From Eledone cirrhosa (lineage: Eukaryota; Mollusca; Cephalopoda; Octopoda; Eledonidae): a DNA stretch of 64,000 bases. The notes under the pieces are model-generated. The model did not search any database and was not told where the DNA came from. It was given only the letters and a program-made list of their open reading frames with translations. Made by a program: the position numbers and the translations under genes. Location of the stretch: NCBI GenBank assembly GCA_964016885.1, contig OZ024742.1:364394377-364458376 (forward strand). Direction: 5' to 3'. Of this stretch, positions 46,832-59,614 are shown in pieces; within the stretch, counting starts at the first letter, position 1, and every line of letters starts with the position of its first letter.

Positions 46832-49044
46832 CTACATTTTAAATTTAAATTTATATTTAAACGTTGAGTTCAATCTATGTCTGCAGCAACTGAATAAATT
46901 TGTCCGTAGATTAAGGGAATTTTTAGATTTTAGTATAAAGAATATCTCCTCCGCACAGAGGTCACATGTCTCAGAGGTTGAATTAAAAGGAATCCCCCTT
47001 GAAACTATATTCCAAGTCGTCGAATATCTAACGTTATCATGCCTAAGTTGCCAGAGTACGCCTGATAGTGCTGTTGAAGATTTTTTGGATGGATCTGTGA
47101 AAGAAATCTTGTGGTTGTTATAGCGAAGTTTAAATTCCGTCGATGTAGAACCAACGTAGTTAAAAGAATTAACGTCCGTTTTAACATTACAGTTGTATAT
47201 TATATTTTTAACTAAGCAGTTGTTATTTAACGGACATTTAGATCTATCTCTACAGTTACATTTGTTAACTTGGATATTATTTATGCTATTATCGCTAGGT
47301 TTTAAGTTCCTGTTATTTATTCTATTAATATTTTGCGCTAAATTTTTGGTGGATGAGTAGGTTAGTTTTATAGTATGTCTATTGAAAATTGAGTGATACC
47401 TATGTGTTCTAGGGAAGCGATTATCGAGAGCTTTAAAAAATAGTTTAGCAATGTGGGTTTTAATGTTTAGTGAGAAAGGGGGGGCAAACCATATTATATT
47501 CCTAGTTCTATTTCTTTTATGGCTTTTGGAATTATTGTAATGCTTTCTATTATAGTTGTTAAGGTTGTGGCCATAATTAAAATGGTTGTTATTTTGTTTA
47601 ATTTGTTTATCATTATCTATGTACATAATTTTATCACTAATCCTGCTCTAGCTAACGCTTCATTGTAATAATGGGCTTTTTCGTCGAAAATCTTTTTATT
47701 AGATGAGATTCTAGAGATACGTGATTGAACAGAGTTTACTATAGTATTTTTAACAGATCTGGGGTGGTTAGAGTTAAAGCTGACATAGTTTAAGTTTTCA
47801 TTCAACTTGTGAAATGGATAGTGAAGACACGTGTTGAAATTTAATGTTATATCTAGGAAGTTGACTATTCTATGGTTATTCTCAATTTCTATTTTTAGAT
47901 TAAAGTGATTAAAAAATTGTGTAATTTGTTTTCTTTTTCTATTTAGTTCAGAGTTATTATTATCAATAAGTAAAAGCATGTCATCTCTATATAAACCTCC
48001 GGTAGTACCAGGTATTTTCCTATGCAGCGAATTGATTAAAAATAATCCCACAAGGTCAGTTACCTGAGCTGAGTCGGATGATCCCATAGTAATGTCAAAA
48101 TTGTTATCTCTATCTGCTCGGGTCCATAGTTGGTCATTAAATTCTATCAATGTTTTCCTAGCCGATAATATAATGTGCCTTTCATTGCTAGTTAGGTCTG
48201 TATGTTTGAATGCGTAATTTAGTGCCTTATTTAGTAGATTAGGGGTAATGGAAGAATAATAGTTAGCAATATCAAGTTGAATAAACTTATTATTATTGTT
48301 ATATTTAATTTGCTTAAACCACTCAACAACCTCACCAGTTCCCTTCCACAAGCTCAGGTTAGGTAAACAACTCAAGTTTTTAATTTGCTGTATCACCCTG
48401 TCAAGAATGTTTTTGCTTAGTTTACCCAGGTCCGATTTTGATGGTGCAATCAATCTGACTGGCAAGTCATTCTCGAAATTTCTCTTATGATCTTTCATAT
48501 TGATCTTCGGTTTCCTGGGCACGAAAGGTTGTGTTCTGTTCTCAATTTCCAACTCGTGCATTATACAAGATGCCTCAACATTCATTTTCTCTAGCTCGGC
48601 CTTATCTGCTACCTTGTACTTTTTCCTCAGTTCTTTTAGTATGAGGCCATTATACATGTCTTTCTGCACTCCATAGAGGTTGTTGGTCTTGTCAGATTTT
48701 ACCAAGATCTTCTCAGTTTTCTCTAAGCTCTCAATATTATCCCTAATGCCTTTCAGATATTCCTGGCCTTTGAAGTTTCTCTTGAATTTGACTCCTTGTA
48801 TGATAGAAATTATATCGTTTTCAAAGTCAGATAAAAGTTTGTTGGGGGGTGGATTTCTTTTGGATTTGAAAACTTTGTTTAAGTCCGAGACATTTTCATT
48901 TATATTAGATTTATCAAAGTGGAATGCTCGCCACCTGATTCTCCTTATAAAAGAGTCAGATTTATCTATTAATTGTTTTATAAAGTCTTTGTTTCTAGGT
49001 AGAAGTATGTCTTTTAAAGAGGAAGTAATCTTAAAGAATTCCAT
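46832..49044 (-). pseudogene. PLE-A polyprotein: reverse transcriptase plus GIY-YIG endonuclease, one frameshift
   Basis: The first frame (49044-47617, 475 codons) has an N-terminal part with 'PFVPRKPKINMKDHK' (about 173-187) and 'LPVRLIAPSKSDLGKLSKN' (194-212). RT motif A is 'FIQLDIANYYSSI' (254-266), and the catalytic box is 'GLYRDDMLLL' (350-359) with both aspartates. Relative to the 25-kb copy, one base is missing near 47635, so 'ARAG' is followed by 'LVIKLCT' and a stop. The second frame (47626-46832, 264 codons) continues 'YIDNDKQIK', then the Cys cluster 'CNCRDRSKCPLNNNC' (123-137), the nuclease 'FNYVGSTSTEFKLRYNNHK' (155-173) and 'CDLCAEEIFFI'. Apart from this single frameshift the coding region looks intact, so the family was active recently. 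PLEs are related to telomerase reverse transcriptases; no telomerase-specific domain is seen. Confidence 0.92.
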
Positions 49045-49225
49045 TTTTTCAGTTATAATATAAAGCGCTCAACAGTATTGGAGCAAGATACATGGAAAGT
49101 TATATTTAAATTGTTGGGTTAACAACGAGTAAATATTTATAACTGATATAAAAGCACTCAACAAGTATTTGGAGTATATTTATGATATTAAATAAATGGA
49201 AACTATATTTATAAAACCATATTTA

Positions 49226-49289
49226 TTTCGTTATATATATTTCAGTGATATCATATTAACAATATGTTATGCCTTCTTCAGACAAAATA
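49226..49289 (-). ncRNA. Hammerhead ribozyme, intact core (PLE-A copy 2, upstream pseudo-LTR)
   Basis: As 45463-45526 but with an extra stem II mismatch (CCCT changed to CACT before GAAA). Confidence 0.7.
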
Positions 49290-49446
49290 CAATATAAACA
49301 GTCTTCGTTTCTCTTTCTTTCTTTCTTTCTTTCTCTCTTTCTTTTTACAACTGTCCACAATATTTTTTACTGCCAAATCAACCTCCCAAATGCAAGGTGA
49401 TTGAAAGGCATGTCGTATCTATTTATTTATACGACTGTTTATATTG

Positions 49447-49512
49447 TATTTTGTCTGAAGAAGGCATAACATATTGTTAATATGATATCCCTGAAATATA
49501 TATAACGAAATA
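49447..49512 (+). ncRNA. Hammerhead ribozyme, intact core (PLE-A copy 2, inverted end)
   Basis: CTGAAGA (49455-49461), GAAA (49493-49496), H17 = A (49504), stem I ACGAAAT; opposite orientation to the other two copies of this element. Confidence 0.75.
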
Positions 49513-49549
49513 AATATGGTTTTATAAATATAGTTTCCATTTATTTAAT

Positions 49550-49760
<211 letters not shown>

Positions 49761-50239
49761 ATATAATACAGTGTGTGTGCGTTGCATCTGTCGAATTTCG
49801 TACGAAGAACACATATTATGTATTTATGATTTTTATCTATTTCCTAAATATCATGTGCAATCACGAACACATTTTTTACTCTATATATGTAATAGTTCTA
49901 ACGCTATTCTCATTAGTAAATTCTCCACCACTTTGCTACAATACGTCTAAAGAATTATTTTTTATAAGTACAGAAGACATTTGGGTACATTTACAGCGTA
50001 GAAGTATTGTAGCTGTATTTGCTTTAACTGCTGCTACTGGGGTGATACGGTACAATATGTACCACTAAGATGTCGTAAATGATAATACATTAGCTGCATA
50101 ACTTCTTTTCTTATCGATTCTTCAAGTTTCTAATTTTTCACTGTTATTGTCGGGAACACGGCAACCAAACGTGACAAAATAAAAAATAAAAATAAAAAGA
50201 AAAACTGTATGATCTGTAAGTAGTCTTTACTTTTCAGTA
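49761..50239. other. Spacer, nothing recognised
   Basis: The frame 49775-50068 (97 codons) contains hydrophobic stretches but no recognisable domain; not supported as a gene. Confidence 0.4.
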
Positions 50240-50412
50240 ATAAGAATATTTTAGGGAGCAGGATGACTTTGTGAATAAGGCGTTCAATTGTAACCGTAAC
50301 AGTCTGCGTTCAATCCCATTGCATGTCACCATATTCATGTCTCTGTTCTAACCTCACGTTTTCTAATGCTATATGAGTGAAATTTGTTTGATGGAAAGTG
50401 TAGAGTTTCTTC

Positions 50413-50430
<18 letters not shown>
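50240..50430 (+). repeat. Second-family tRNA-derived SINE
   Basis: 'aggcgttcaattgtaaccg' followed by 'ctgcgttcaatcccattgc' looks like a tRNA-type head with a B box, ending in 'atttgtttgatggaaagtg' and a (TA)n tail. Distinct from the main SINE family. Confidence 0.55.
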
Positions 50431-50449
<19 letters not shown>

Positions 50450-50450
<1 letters not shown>

Positions 50451-50915
50451 TAGCAGAAGTACCCGGCGTTGCCCGGGTGTAAGTCGACCTTTGCTCTGTT
50501 GTTAAAATATGTGAAAGTTACTCCCCGCGCATCACAGGTGCAACGTTGTTGTTGGGATTCACGATATTGTTGGTGTTGTTATTGTCTACACCAAAGGAGG
50601 TCATCATGAAACAGGAGTTGTATTTCCACATGTTACGGAGGAACGTTGTAGTCGTAGTGACGTCACCTGTAAGTAGATTCAGAAGAACGTCTGGCGGGTC
50701 AGCCAATGCCTCTAGATTTTTGAAAATATCGATTGTTGGCTTCTGTGGCCCCGATTATCGATTTTACGAAACTTTCACGTAGCCTATTCCAATCTAGGGA
50801 TCGAATTTTATATATGTGTCAAGTTTCATTAAAATCGGATGAACGGTGTAGCCTGCAAGTTCGGGACACCAAACAAACAAACACACAACGCCCAACTTCA
50901 CTTTATATATATAGA
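50450..50915 (-). mobile_element. Non-autonomous Helitron (466 bp) with captured Rep-N fragment
   Basis: On the minus strand the 5' end is TCTATATATATAAAGTG and the 3' end is hairpin ACCCGG/CCGGGT, spacer and CTAG. Internally a 62-codon minus frame (50706-50518) reads 'PPDVLLNLLTGD' and 'RNMWKYNSCFMMTSFGVDN', homologous to the N-terminal region of the 42-kb Helitron protein ('KYNSAFQMTSFGADRN'). It is thus an internally deleted derivative that kept both ends and part of the gene. Expected host A-T target: T on the 3' side, but G on the 5' side. Confidence 0.85.
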
Positions 50916-51070
50916 CATAAAGGTAGAACACTGGAAGGTAATATCAGTAGGGGTAGAGCACTCAGTCCATGGGACGAGTTTGGTAGAAGTAGTAACATGA
51001 GTCCGAGCAGAAGATCCGCATAAGGTGAAGAAATTGTTCTCGGTATGGTGAACTAACTGTTGTGTTACCA

Positions 51071-51232
<162 letters not shown>

Positions 51233-51429
51233 TATATTTGAATAAGACCTAGGGAGAATACCTTCGTGTATATAGAGAAACCACAACAGAAACACAAACC
51301 CTCCATCTCAATTTTACTTTTGTAAATCATAATAACTGTGAAACCTGTAAAGTAAATAAATGAATATTCTTAAAAGACTCCAGTTACATTTTCAATTTCT
51401 TTTCTTTTTATATACACATATATAAACGG

Positions 51430-52555
51430 TAAAAATGAAACGAAATTTCATTTCCCACTCTTAGTACGGCTGTTACTTAAATATAAGTATGTATACGTAC
51501 ATACATATATGTATACAGATGTACAGTAGTATGTATATATATATATACATACATGCACACATATATATATATGTACGTATGGATTCACCGAACATTTATT
51601 ATAATGATCGGTGTGTTTGTAAACAAACATCTCGTATTATGTGTGCATGTATGTATATATATATACATACTACTGTACGTCTGTATACATATATGTATGT
51701 ACGTATACATACTTATATTTAAGTAACAGCCGTACTAAGAGTGGGAAATAAAATTTCGTTTCATTTATTCCGTTTATCGTTTTCGGTGCACCCGGCCGAT
51801 TAACCCACTCGATATGCAAATTGGGCTACTCAGCCGTTAATATACATAAGGTAAGTATATACGTTCAACAATCTGGCAGGAAGGTATACGTTGGTGACGA
51901 TAGCTAATAAGCTTGAAACTAGTACAGCGTTCCTTTGTCAGTGTTGAACAAACGAGCAACGATGGTTGCTAGACACTACGGCTCAATACGGGATGTTTGT
52001 TTACAAACACACCGAGCATTATAATAAATGTTCGGTGAGTCCAGACGTACATATATATATGTGTGCATGTATATATATATATACATACTACTGTACGTCT
52101 GTATACATATATGTATGTACATATACATACTTATATTTAAGTAACAGCCGTACTAAGAGTGGGAAATGAAATTTCGTTTCATTTATTCCGTTTATCGTTT
52201 TCGGTGCACCCGGCCGATTAACTCACTCGATATGCAAATTAGGCTTCTCAGCCGTTAATATGCATAAGGAAAGTATATACTTTCAGACGTTCAATCATCT
52301 GTCAGGAAGGTATACGTTGCTGACGATAGCTAATAAGCTTGAAACTAGTACAGCGTTCCTTTGTCAGTGTTGAACAAACGAGCAACGATGGTTGCTAGAC
52401 ACTACGGCTTAATACGGGATGTTTGTTTACAAACACACCGAGCATTATAATAAATGTTCGGTGAATCCATACGTAAATATATATATATGTGTGCATGAAT
52501 GTATATATACATACTACTTTACGTCTGTATACATATATGTATGTACGTATACATA
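51430..52555. repeat. Foldback family X cluster
   Basis: 51430-51775 is an inverted repeat centred near 51640 with outer arms 'gaaatttcatttcccactc' and inner family X motif. It is followed by two direct partial units (about 51800-52180 and 52200-52555) that are inverted relative to the 31.7-34.9 kb array, each with 'atatgcaaatt', 'cagcgttcctttgtcagtg' and the X motif. Confidence 0.8.
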
Positions 52556-52557
52556 CT

Positions 52558-52612
<55 letters not shown>

Positions 52613-52640
52613 ATAAATATATACATATATATATATAATT
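52556..52640. repeat. (TA)n microsatellite
   Basis: TA tract with AAATA interruptions at the end of the family X cluster. Confidence 0.9.
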
Positions 52641-53519
52641 ACGATCTCAACACAAACGCATGCTGCCTAAGCTTTCAATCTTCAACCAGCTTTGGAAATA
52701 GATATCTTACATCTGCTAGTTGATTGCAGATATATAATATCTATCTCCTGTAATTGTTGAAGATAGAAATATTTGGTAGTAGATATTTCTTTTGAGATCT
52801 TATTCATATAATATATTTTAGCTCTGTACATTACATAGTTCATATGTACTCTAACAGTGGCGTCTAGAGTTAAATACACAAACCGCAAGCGTCAAAACAG
52901 AAACAGAATAGCTGAAACAAAGACGGATCTCAATATGTCAGTTATAATATTCACATTAAGTTAAGATTGAAAGACATTATGAAACATTTTAATTGTTTAT
53001 TGTTCATATATTACGTATAATAGTAACATTAAAGAACACGAAAAATTATGTATACTAACGTGTTTGTAAAGTTCAGTATTCATAAACGCATAAAAATTAA
53101 CCAGCTTTCACTTTTACAGACCTGAACAGGACAGAACATAATTATATTTTCATATTAGTTGAGCTAATTTTCTATTTAAGAACTGACAGGACAATTTATA
53201 TTGTATAGTATAATATTCACATACATTGAATTTATTATATATTTCATTATTTCGAAGCAGAATCAAAATTTTTATTTCTCTCTCAAAAAATAACAATAAC
53301 AATATAATCAATAAGAAAATCATAGAAATGAAAGAAAATATAACTGTAACATAAAACTTAACGTAAATGTAATTAGGTATTTACAGACACAAAATAACTG
53401 ACATTTTCAAAATGGCTTCTCAAAAGATAAAATTAAACAAGTAATGCTACGTTGTACCTACATTTTTAAATGTGGTGATTTATATTACCCTGATCAAGAC
53501 CATTATCATCATTATCATC
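52641..53519. other. AT-rich spacer, nothing recognised
   Basis: About 0.9 kb without a supported gene, RNA or repeat. Confidence 0.45.
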
Positions 53520-53755
53520 TTTAATATTATTATTATTATTATTCTTTGAGTCTCAGTCATTCATGTTATTTAACTGGAAAGTTTGTTGAAATGAATATCT
53601 AGCCACTACCTGCAACCTCAGATATTCAGGACGTATCGGAGGGTTCTTGCTGTTCCCAGCAAGCATGCCTTTTGAAGTGTTCCAAAGAGCGGGGCGGAGC
53701 CAATTTTCTTTAACAATCCTTGCAAACTCTTTGAGATAGTACCTAGTGTGCCTAT
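53520..53755 (-). pseudogene. LINE 3' end, REL-endonuclease type, second copy
   Basis: Minus strand reads 'GTLGTISKSLQGLLKKIG' and 'LQKACLLGTARTLRYVLNI', stop, then the same 3' UTR as at 19330-19400 and a (TAA)n tail at 53520-53545. It is 5'-truncated at about 53750, where (AAT)n of an upstream repeat begins. Confidence 0.75.
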
Positions 53756-53930
53756 TATTATTATTGTTATTATTATTATAACCCTTGTGGTTAATAAAGA
53801 AAACATTATTATTATTATTATTTTTATTATTATTATTATAATAATTATTATTATTATTATCATTATTATTATTAATGTCATCATTATTATTGTTATTTTC
53901 GTTATCATCTTCATTGGTGAAAGAGGTTGT
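53750..53930. repeat. (AAT/TTA)n microsatellite
   Basis: About 180 bp, interrupted near 53775-53805. On the minus strand it is the tail of the 53930-54140 segment and abuts the next LINE's truncated 5' end. Confidence 0.9.
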
Positions 53931-54140
53931 GTGGTGGATAAGATTAAAATAACAATATTCCACTTCGGTGAAGCTCTCACCGATTGTGAGAGTGGAGCAG
54001 AAGGTTCCCTCTTCCAGTAATGTCGGTGAAATAGTGGAAATGGTGTAGCAACTACCAGTTTCAGTGTGTTGCTCGGGCAACAACAGATGGGAGAGGCCAT
54101 TCCTATATACGTAGGGTGGTTGGGGATGCGTGAGGTTCTT
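53930..54140 (-). repeat. Unidentified retroelement 3' end with (AAT)n tail
   Basis: Minus-strand segment from 'gaagaacctcacgcatccc' to the microsatellite. The position of the tail suggests a LINE or SINE 3' end, but no protein block is recognised. Confidence 0.4.
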
Positions 54141-54155
54141 CAATTAGGCTGTACC

Positions 54156-54156
54156 G

Positions 54157-54220
<64 letters not shown>
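54156..54220. repeat. (TA)n and (TG)n microsatellite
   Basis: TA tract then TG tract. Confidence 0.9.
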
Positions 54221-54221
<1 letters not shown>

Positions 54222-54409
54222 TATATATAGCTAATTTGTATAGTATGTATACTTGTTACCCATTTTCTCATTTCTATCGAAAGCTCAACCTTCATATAGT
54301 AGCTTGTCTTTGTAAGGACTCCTTCACCCGATACCCTGATGGCAGTTACAAGAAATCATCATCATAATTATCATTATCTTTCTCATCTAATATCATTATT
54401 ATTTTGTCA

Positions 54410-54600
54410 TAGGGGGATTGGCAGTAACAGTAGAACGTCGGACCCCATGCTTTCCAGCATAGTTACGCCCCTTTACGGTCTGAGTTCACATGCCGCCAAG
54501 GTTAAATTTGCCTTTCATCCTTACGGGGTAGATAAAATAAAGTACCAGTAATGCACTGGGTAATTGCTGGCCTTGTGCCAAAAGTAGAAACAATTATTTC
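54410..54600 (+). repeat. tRNA-derived SINE (cephalopod type)
   Basis: Full-length: head from 'attggcagtaacagtag', B-box region 'ctgagttcacatgccgcc', body and tail ending 'aaaagtagaaacaattat'. Confidence 0.9.
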
Positions 54601-56229
54601 CGTTAAAATAAATCATCACCACTATTAACTGCACTTGTATCCTTATAGTATGTTGTTCGATGTGTTTCACAGGAGCCTTAGATAATATCACTCAATTCAT
54701 CCATTCATCAATACAACCCAATAACATCTCTAATAATTGATACTACATTCTGACAAGTTAATATATTAAGGGTCACAACCACACATTCCCCTTTTTTGTA
54801 AATATGTTTCTTGTTTGACATTTTTGTCTTAATTCTAACTACAACATTATATGATCTCTATGTCGAGAGCCATACTTGAAGTCTCACGTAATTTCTTCAA
54901 GGAAACCTAATTCCATTTTGTATTTCCGTGGTTCATTGAGGCCATATTTCTTGATAGTAATATAAGGACGCCGCAATGACGTTTGTAGTATCGTGGGATT
55001 TCTGAAAATTCAGATGTGAGCCAATTTTTCAAAGAGAAATAAAGAGTGAGGATGTGAAAGAGAGATATACTGAACTGGTTTAATATTTTTCGTACTTGAT
55101 CAGATGAAAGCCAAATTTGACAATGAAGGGATTTGATTTGAGAACACAGAAACTCGGAGAAAACTTCGGGAAGCATTTCTTCCGACACCCTAACGTTGTA
55201 AATTCCCTCCATTTTCTTGTATGAAACCCATCATTAGTTTTCACCTCTCCAATTCTATTGCTTCTATTTTTTCGTAGTTCTATCCTCTGTTGAAAATTTA
55301 CAATATATGCTAAAAGTTTAAAACTCATTTATATAATTAAATAAATGTCTATGTCATTGTACTTTTTTCTTCTCGTCTATTTTCACACATACTCCCACAC
55401 AAATTTTTAATTGAGGCCCCAAATCAGCAATTAATTAGTAAAGTCAATTAATTAGTAAAGCCAATTAAATTACCCTCAACTTACAAACATTGCACCCGAC
55501 TCCCTTCATTCGCCAGACGACGAATCGGGATGTAATTACTGTCACAAAGACTACAAAAGTTAAAATATATTAATATATACAGTAACATAGGAAATGTGCT
55601 AATGTTTTAACAAGTACTGTAGACCCATTGTTTTCATTAATTCCTCGACATTCCTAGTCTTTGTTACCCAGAGAATTCTCTCATTTCTTCTGTAAATATT
55701 GTTGAGGTTATATAGTAAGTCTCTTGATAACAAACTACCTGTAGTTTCTCTTGTTTCTACGATATAAAACTGTATTTATCTGAATACCTTCCAGAATGCG
55801 ATTATGTAAAAATCGTTGGTAAATTATGTTCAAAAGACCAGTATAATAAAGCGTACGTTAATTATATATCTAAATCTTTTCAAATTCCTGATTATTTACA
55901 AATAACGTTAAAATGATTGTTAGTGACTAGGCTTCAGATATACAGGAACAAACGAAACAAATTTTGATGTGGTAAAGAGAATTAGACCAATTATTTATAC
56001 AGCAAAATAACAAGATTTCTGAAAGAACAAATCTACATAGTCCGTAATAAAATATCTGAACCAAGATTAAAGAATGTCAGTGAGGAATTATTAAACGATT
56101 TAGAAGTGTCGCTTTAAAAATAGTTTCCAACATATATAGAATGCGTAAGGTTGTTAGATTGTTGAATAAATGGCCTTCCAGCAATATTTACGTTTCATTA
56201 CGTTTTATTACGTTTTAACTTTGCCCATA
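54601..56229. other. Unassigned 1.6-kb interval
   Basis: No SINE, TA tract or foldback is visible, unlike the surroundings. The minus-strand frames at 54907-55212 and 55080-55328 overlap in different frames and show no recognised motif. Could be single-copy intronic or intergenic DNA. Confidence 0.45.
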
Positions 56230-56645
56230 AATGTATATATATATATATAAATATATCTATATAAATATATATGTATACGTACATACATATATGTATGCAG
56301 ACGTACAGTAGTATGTATATATATATACATACATGCACACATATATATATCGGTTTACCGAACATTTATTATAATGCTCGGTTTGTTTGTTTGTAAATAA
56401 ACAAACAGCCTGTGTCATTGTTGAACAAAAAGGTGACGTGGTTGACTAAACACTGTAAGGCGTAAATCGGGCTGTTTGTTTATTTACAAAGAAACAAACC
56501 GAGCATTATAATAAATGTTCGGTAAACCGATACATGCATATATATATGTGTGCATGTATGTATATATATATACATACTACTGTACGTCTGTATACATATA
56601 TGTATGTACGTATACATACATACATACATACTTACATTTAAGTAA
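56230..56645. repeat. Foldback family X, head-to-head pair
   Basis: Outer arms (56275-56345 and 56535-56640) and inner arms with 'ccgaacatttattataatg' (56357-56400 and 56465-56525) are inverted around a centre near 56440. Confidence 0.8.
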
Positions 56646-56689
56646 GTGCCGTACTAAGAGTGAGACATGAAATTTCGTTTCATTCTATT

Positions 56690-56935
<246 letters not shown>

Positions 56936-56949
56936 ATACATATATGGGC

Positions 56950-57784
56950 AATATATACCATATTCTATATTTATTATAGTCTTATGTTTATTTTTCTGAA
57001 AACGTGTTAAGTAAAATGAGAAGATTGTTTGGGTTGAAATTATAAATAAATACACACGTGTGTGTTTGTTTCACCGTTTTTTTAGTTCTAATGACGAGTA
57101 TCCCAATTGTTAGAACAAAAGGACAGGTTGCTGGTGAAATTACAACGTGACTGAGCATTCTACAAACACCTACACGCTTAACGAAGTGATCAAGGATATT
57201 CAATGTGATGCAATGAGAGATAGGGCTGGCTCTTTGAACTAAATATACAACTCATTTTTGCATATTTAATGGAGTGTAACAACGTGAAATTTTGCTCAAG
57301 ACGGAACCCGCCAAAGTGAATCGAATTCACGTCCATTTGATTGTGAGCTGAACACACTAGACACCTAAATACATATGTTCCTTCATTTCTAGGAAATATC
57401 ACATAACAGATATCACCATTTCTATTTATGAATACGTTTCTTTCAATAGTCAAATAAAGCGAAATAAACGCGATTGTATTTCTTTCGCTTGGGGAGTGCT
57501 TTGACAAGTTTTTCGAAAAGTATATATCTAAGATATAGAATGGTGGAATCGATATGTCACTGTTATATCATCTATAGTTGTACTAAGTTCAATATATTAG
57601 GAGAATGTCAGAAAATTAAGCATATATGCTGTGGGTGTGGGGGGAATAAACGGCATTTGGTTTCACTGTAGACTTGCACCTCATTGAATTTCCGTTGATA
57701 ACTGCACGTACGATGTTTTGTTTTATCTTTAAAGCGGTTTGCAGAGCAAACGCTGATATACATCAAACGACATCTGCTATAATA
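56950..57784. other. Unassigned interval with a possible tRNA-like relic
   Basis: 57295-57365 on the minus strand has A-box-like 'gtctagtgtgttcagc' and B-box-like 'gaattcgattcac' sequences, possibly a SINE head. Otherwise nothing is recognised. Confidence 0.35.
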
Positions 57785-57972
57785 ATTGTTTCTACTTTTG
57801 GCACAAGACCAGCAAATACCCAGTGCATTACTGGTATTTTATTTTATCGAACGCGTAAGGCTGAAAGGCAAAGTTAACCTTGGCGGGATTTGAACTCAGA
57901 TTGTAAAGGGACGTAACTATGCTGGAAAGCATGGCGTCCGACCTTCTACCGATACTGCCAATCCACCGCCCA
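57785..57972 (-). repeat. tRNA-derived SINE (cephalopod type)
   Basis: Full-length inverted copy; head ends 'ccgatactgccaatccacc' at the right. Confidence 0.9.
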
Positions 57973-58127
57973 TCTGCTATAATGATAATCATCACATGGC
58001 TTTTTTTCGCAATTACTAGTCACATCAGGGAAGAGACCATACCATCACAGCATGATTCGCTTCTCCTTACTATATATGATCACAGAAACTTATATTTTAC
58101 AAACTGTATTTACTCTTCATTATTTTG

Positions 58128-58312
58128 GGATTGGCAGTATCGGTAGAGGGTCAGATGACATGGTTTGACGTATAGAGTTACGGCCCTTACCATTCTGAGT
58201 TCAAATCCTGCCGAGGCTAACTTTGCCTTTCATCCTTACGGGGTCGATAAAATAAAGTAGCAGTAATGTACTGGTGAATTGCTGGCCTTGTGCCATTAGT
58301 AGAAACAATTAT
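58128..58312 (+). repeat. tRNA-derived SINE (cephalopod type)
   Basis: Full-length: 'gggattggcagtatcggtag' through 'gccattagtagaaacaatt'. Opposite in orientation to the copy 160 bp to its left. Confidence 0.9.
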
Positions 58313-58830
58313 TTTGTTGTATTTTTGCGGATCAACATTAGTTTTCTACGATTCTATTAACATTTCATATTTGTCTCATTGAATTGCAGATAAGATAAAG
58401 ATCTCTCGGTGTGATTTAAACTCGTTCTGGAAGCAATAAAGTAAAGTGTATATCCCGATATATTAACAATCCTGTTAAGAAATGTCTGTTATGATAATAA
58501 TAATGATATAATAATAATGATTTGCGACATAGGTTGTACCTAATGAAATATCCCGCTCTGACCAAGTTCGTTGTATCCATGTCAATACTGAAGCATGTTT
58601 TAACCCTTAATATCCTGTAATAATTTAGCAGAAAACATCTAAAAACACCTTTGTTAATTCAAATGTTTCATACATTTTTATTGGTGGAGACATTGTTGTG
58701 GAAATTTGCGGTATCGGAAGAATAATGACTTTAGATATTTCTGATGCAATCATATAGTTTTCAAGACTGTCCCTTAAATGTTCTCATCACCAACGTGCAT
58801 AAGAATATGTTTATTAACAAAAGAAATTTT
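58313..58830. other. Spacer, nothing recognised
   Basis: AT-rich, no supported gene. Confidence 0.4.
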
Positions 58831-58937
58831 AGCCTGATAGTGAAATTTAGAACCCTAAAAAAATGGAAAAAGATGAGTATTGATCAATACTCATCTTTTT
58901 TCATAACTGAGAGGGTTCCAAACCCCACTATCAGGCT
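58831..58937. repeat. Foldback with perfect core
   Basis: Outer arms 'agcctgatagtg'/'cactatcaggct' and a perfect inner palindrome around TGATCA ('agatgagtattgatca...'). Confidence 0.8.
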
Positions 58938-59105
58938 AACATGTCTTTAGTCAAAGATATGGCGAAAGCTTCTATTTCTAATTTCAATATGGCTCCTTGT
59001 TTCAAGACATGCCTGATATTTATTAACGTTGAATTTAAATTCAGTTATTAATATTTAAGTAAATTGATGAATTTAAAAGAAATCCTGTATTTCTTAGGAA
59101 ATATT

Positions 59106-59185
59106 TACTGGGTAATATAATTATATTATAATTCTATTATAATTATATTATAATTATATTATAATTATATTATAATTATATTATT
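59106..59185. repeat. Short tandem repeat of ~12-bp 'attatattataa' units
   Basis: Five to six near-identical units. Confidence 0.8.
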
Positions 59186-59400
59186 TTAAATGTATTAGAA
59201 ATAATATAACACATAATGTATACAGACTAATGTTTTCTGTAATTGATATATGTTCGTTTTTTTATTGTTGTTGTCCATGTAATTATTATTATTGTCATTG
59301 ATGTCGTTGTAGTTGCTTTTCAGTACGCATGTTATGAATATTATAATTATAATATTTCAGCAATAACAATGATAATAACGATAATAATAATGGTTTCTTG

Positions 59401-59607
59401 ATTAGAAACAAGGCCATCAATGTTGTCGGAGGGGGAAAAGTCGATTAAATCAATTCCTGTGCCTGACAGGTACTTTATTTCATCGACTCCGTAAGGATGA
59501 AAGACGAAGCTAACCTCGAGATTTGAAATCAGAACGTAAAGTGACGTAACTCTATGCCTCGAAGCAAAGCGTCCGACGCTCTACCGATACTGTCAATCCA
59601 CCACCCT
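59401..59607 (-). repeat. tRNA-derived SINE, diverged
   Basis: Body 'catcgactccgtaaggatg' and head 'ccgatactgtcaatccacc' are clear; the tail is diverged ('caaggccatcaatg'). Confidence 0.75.
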
Positions 59608-59614
59608 AATAATA

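Noticed and set aside
46832..49044. Telomerase reverse transcriptase
   Set aside because: The C-terminal GIY-YIG endonuclease and PLE blocks identify a Penelope-like element; no telomerase-specific domain is seen.
53553..54143. 196-codon minus frame with Asn-rich middle
   Set aside because: Spans a microsatellite and two repeat ends in different frames.
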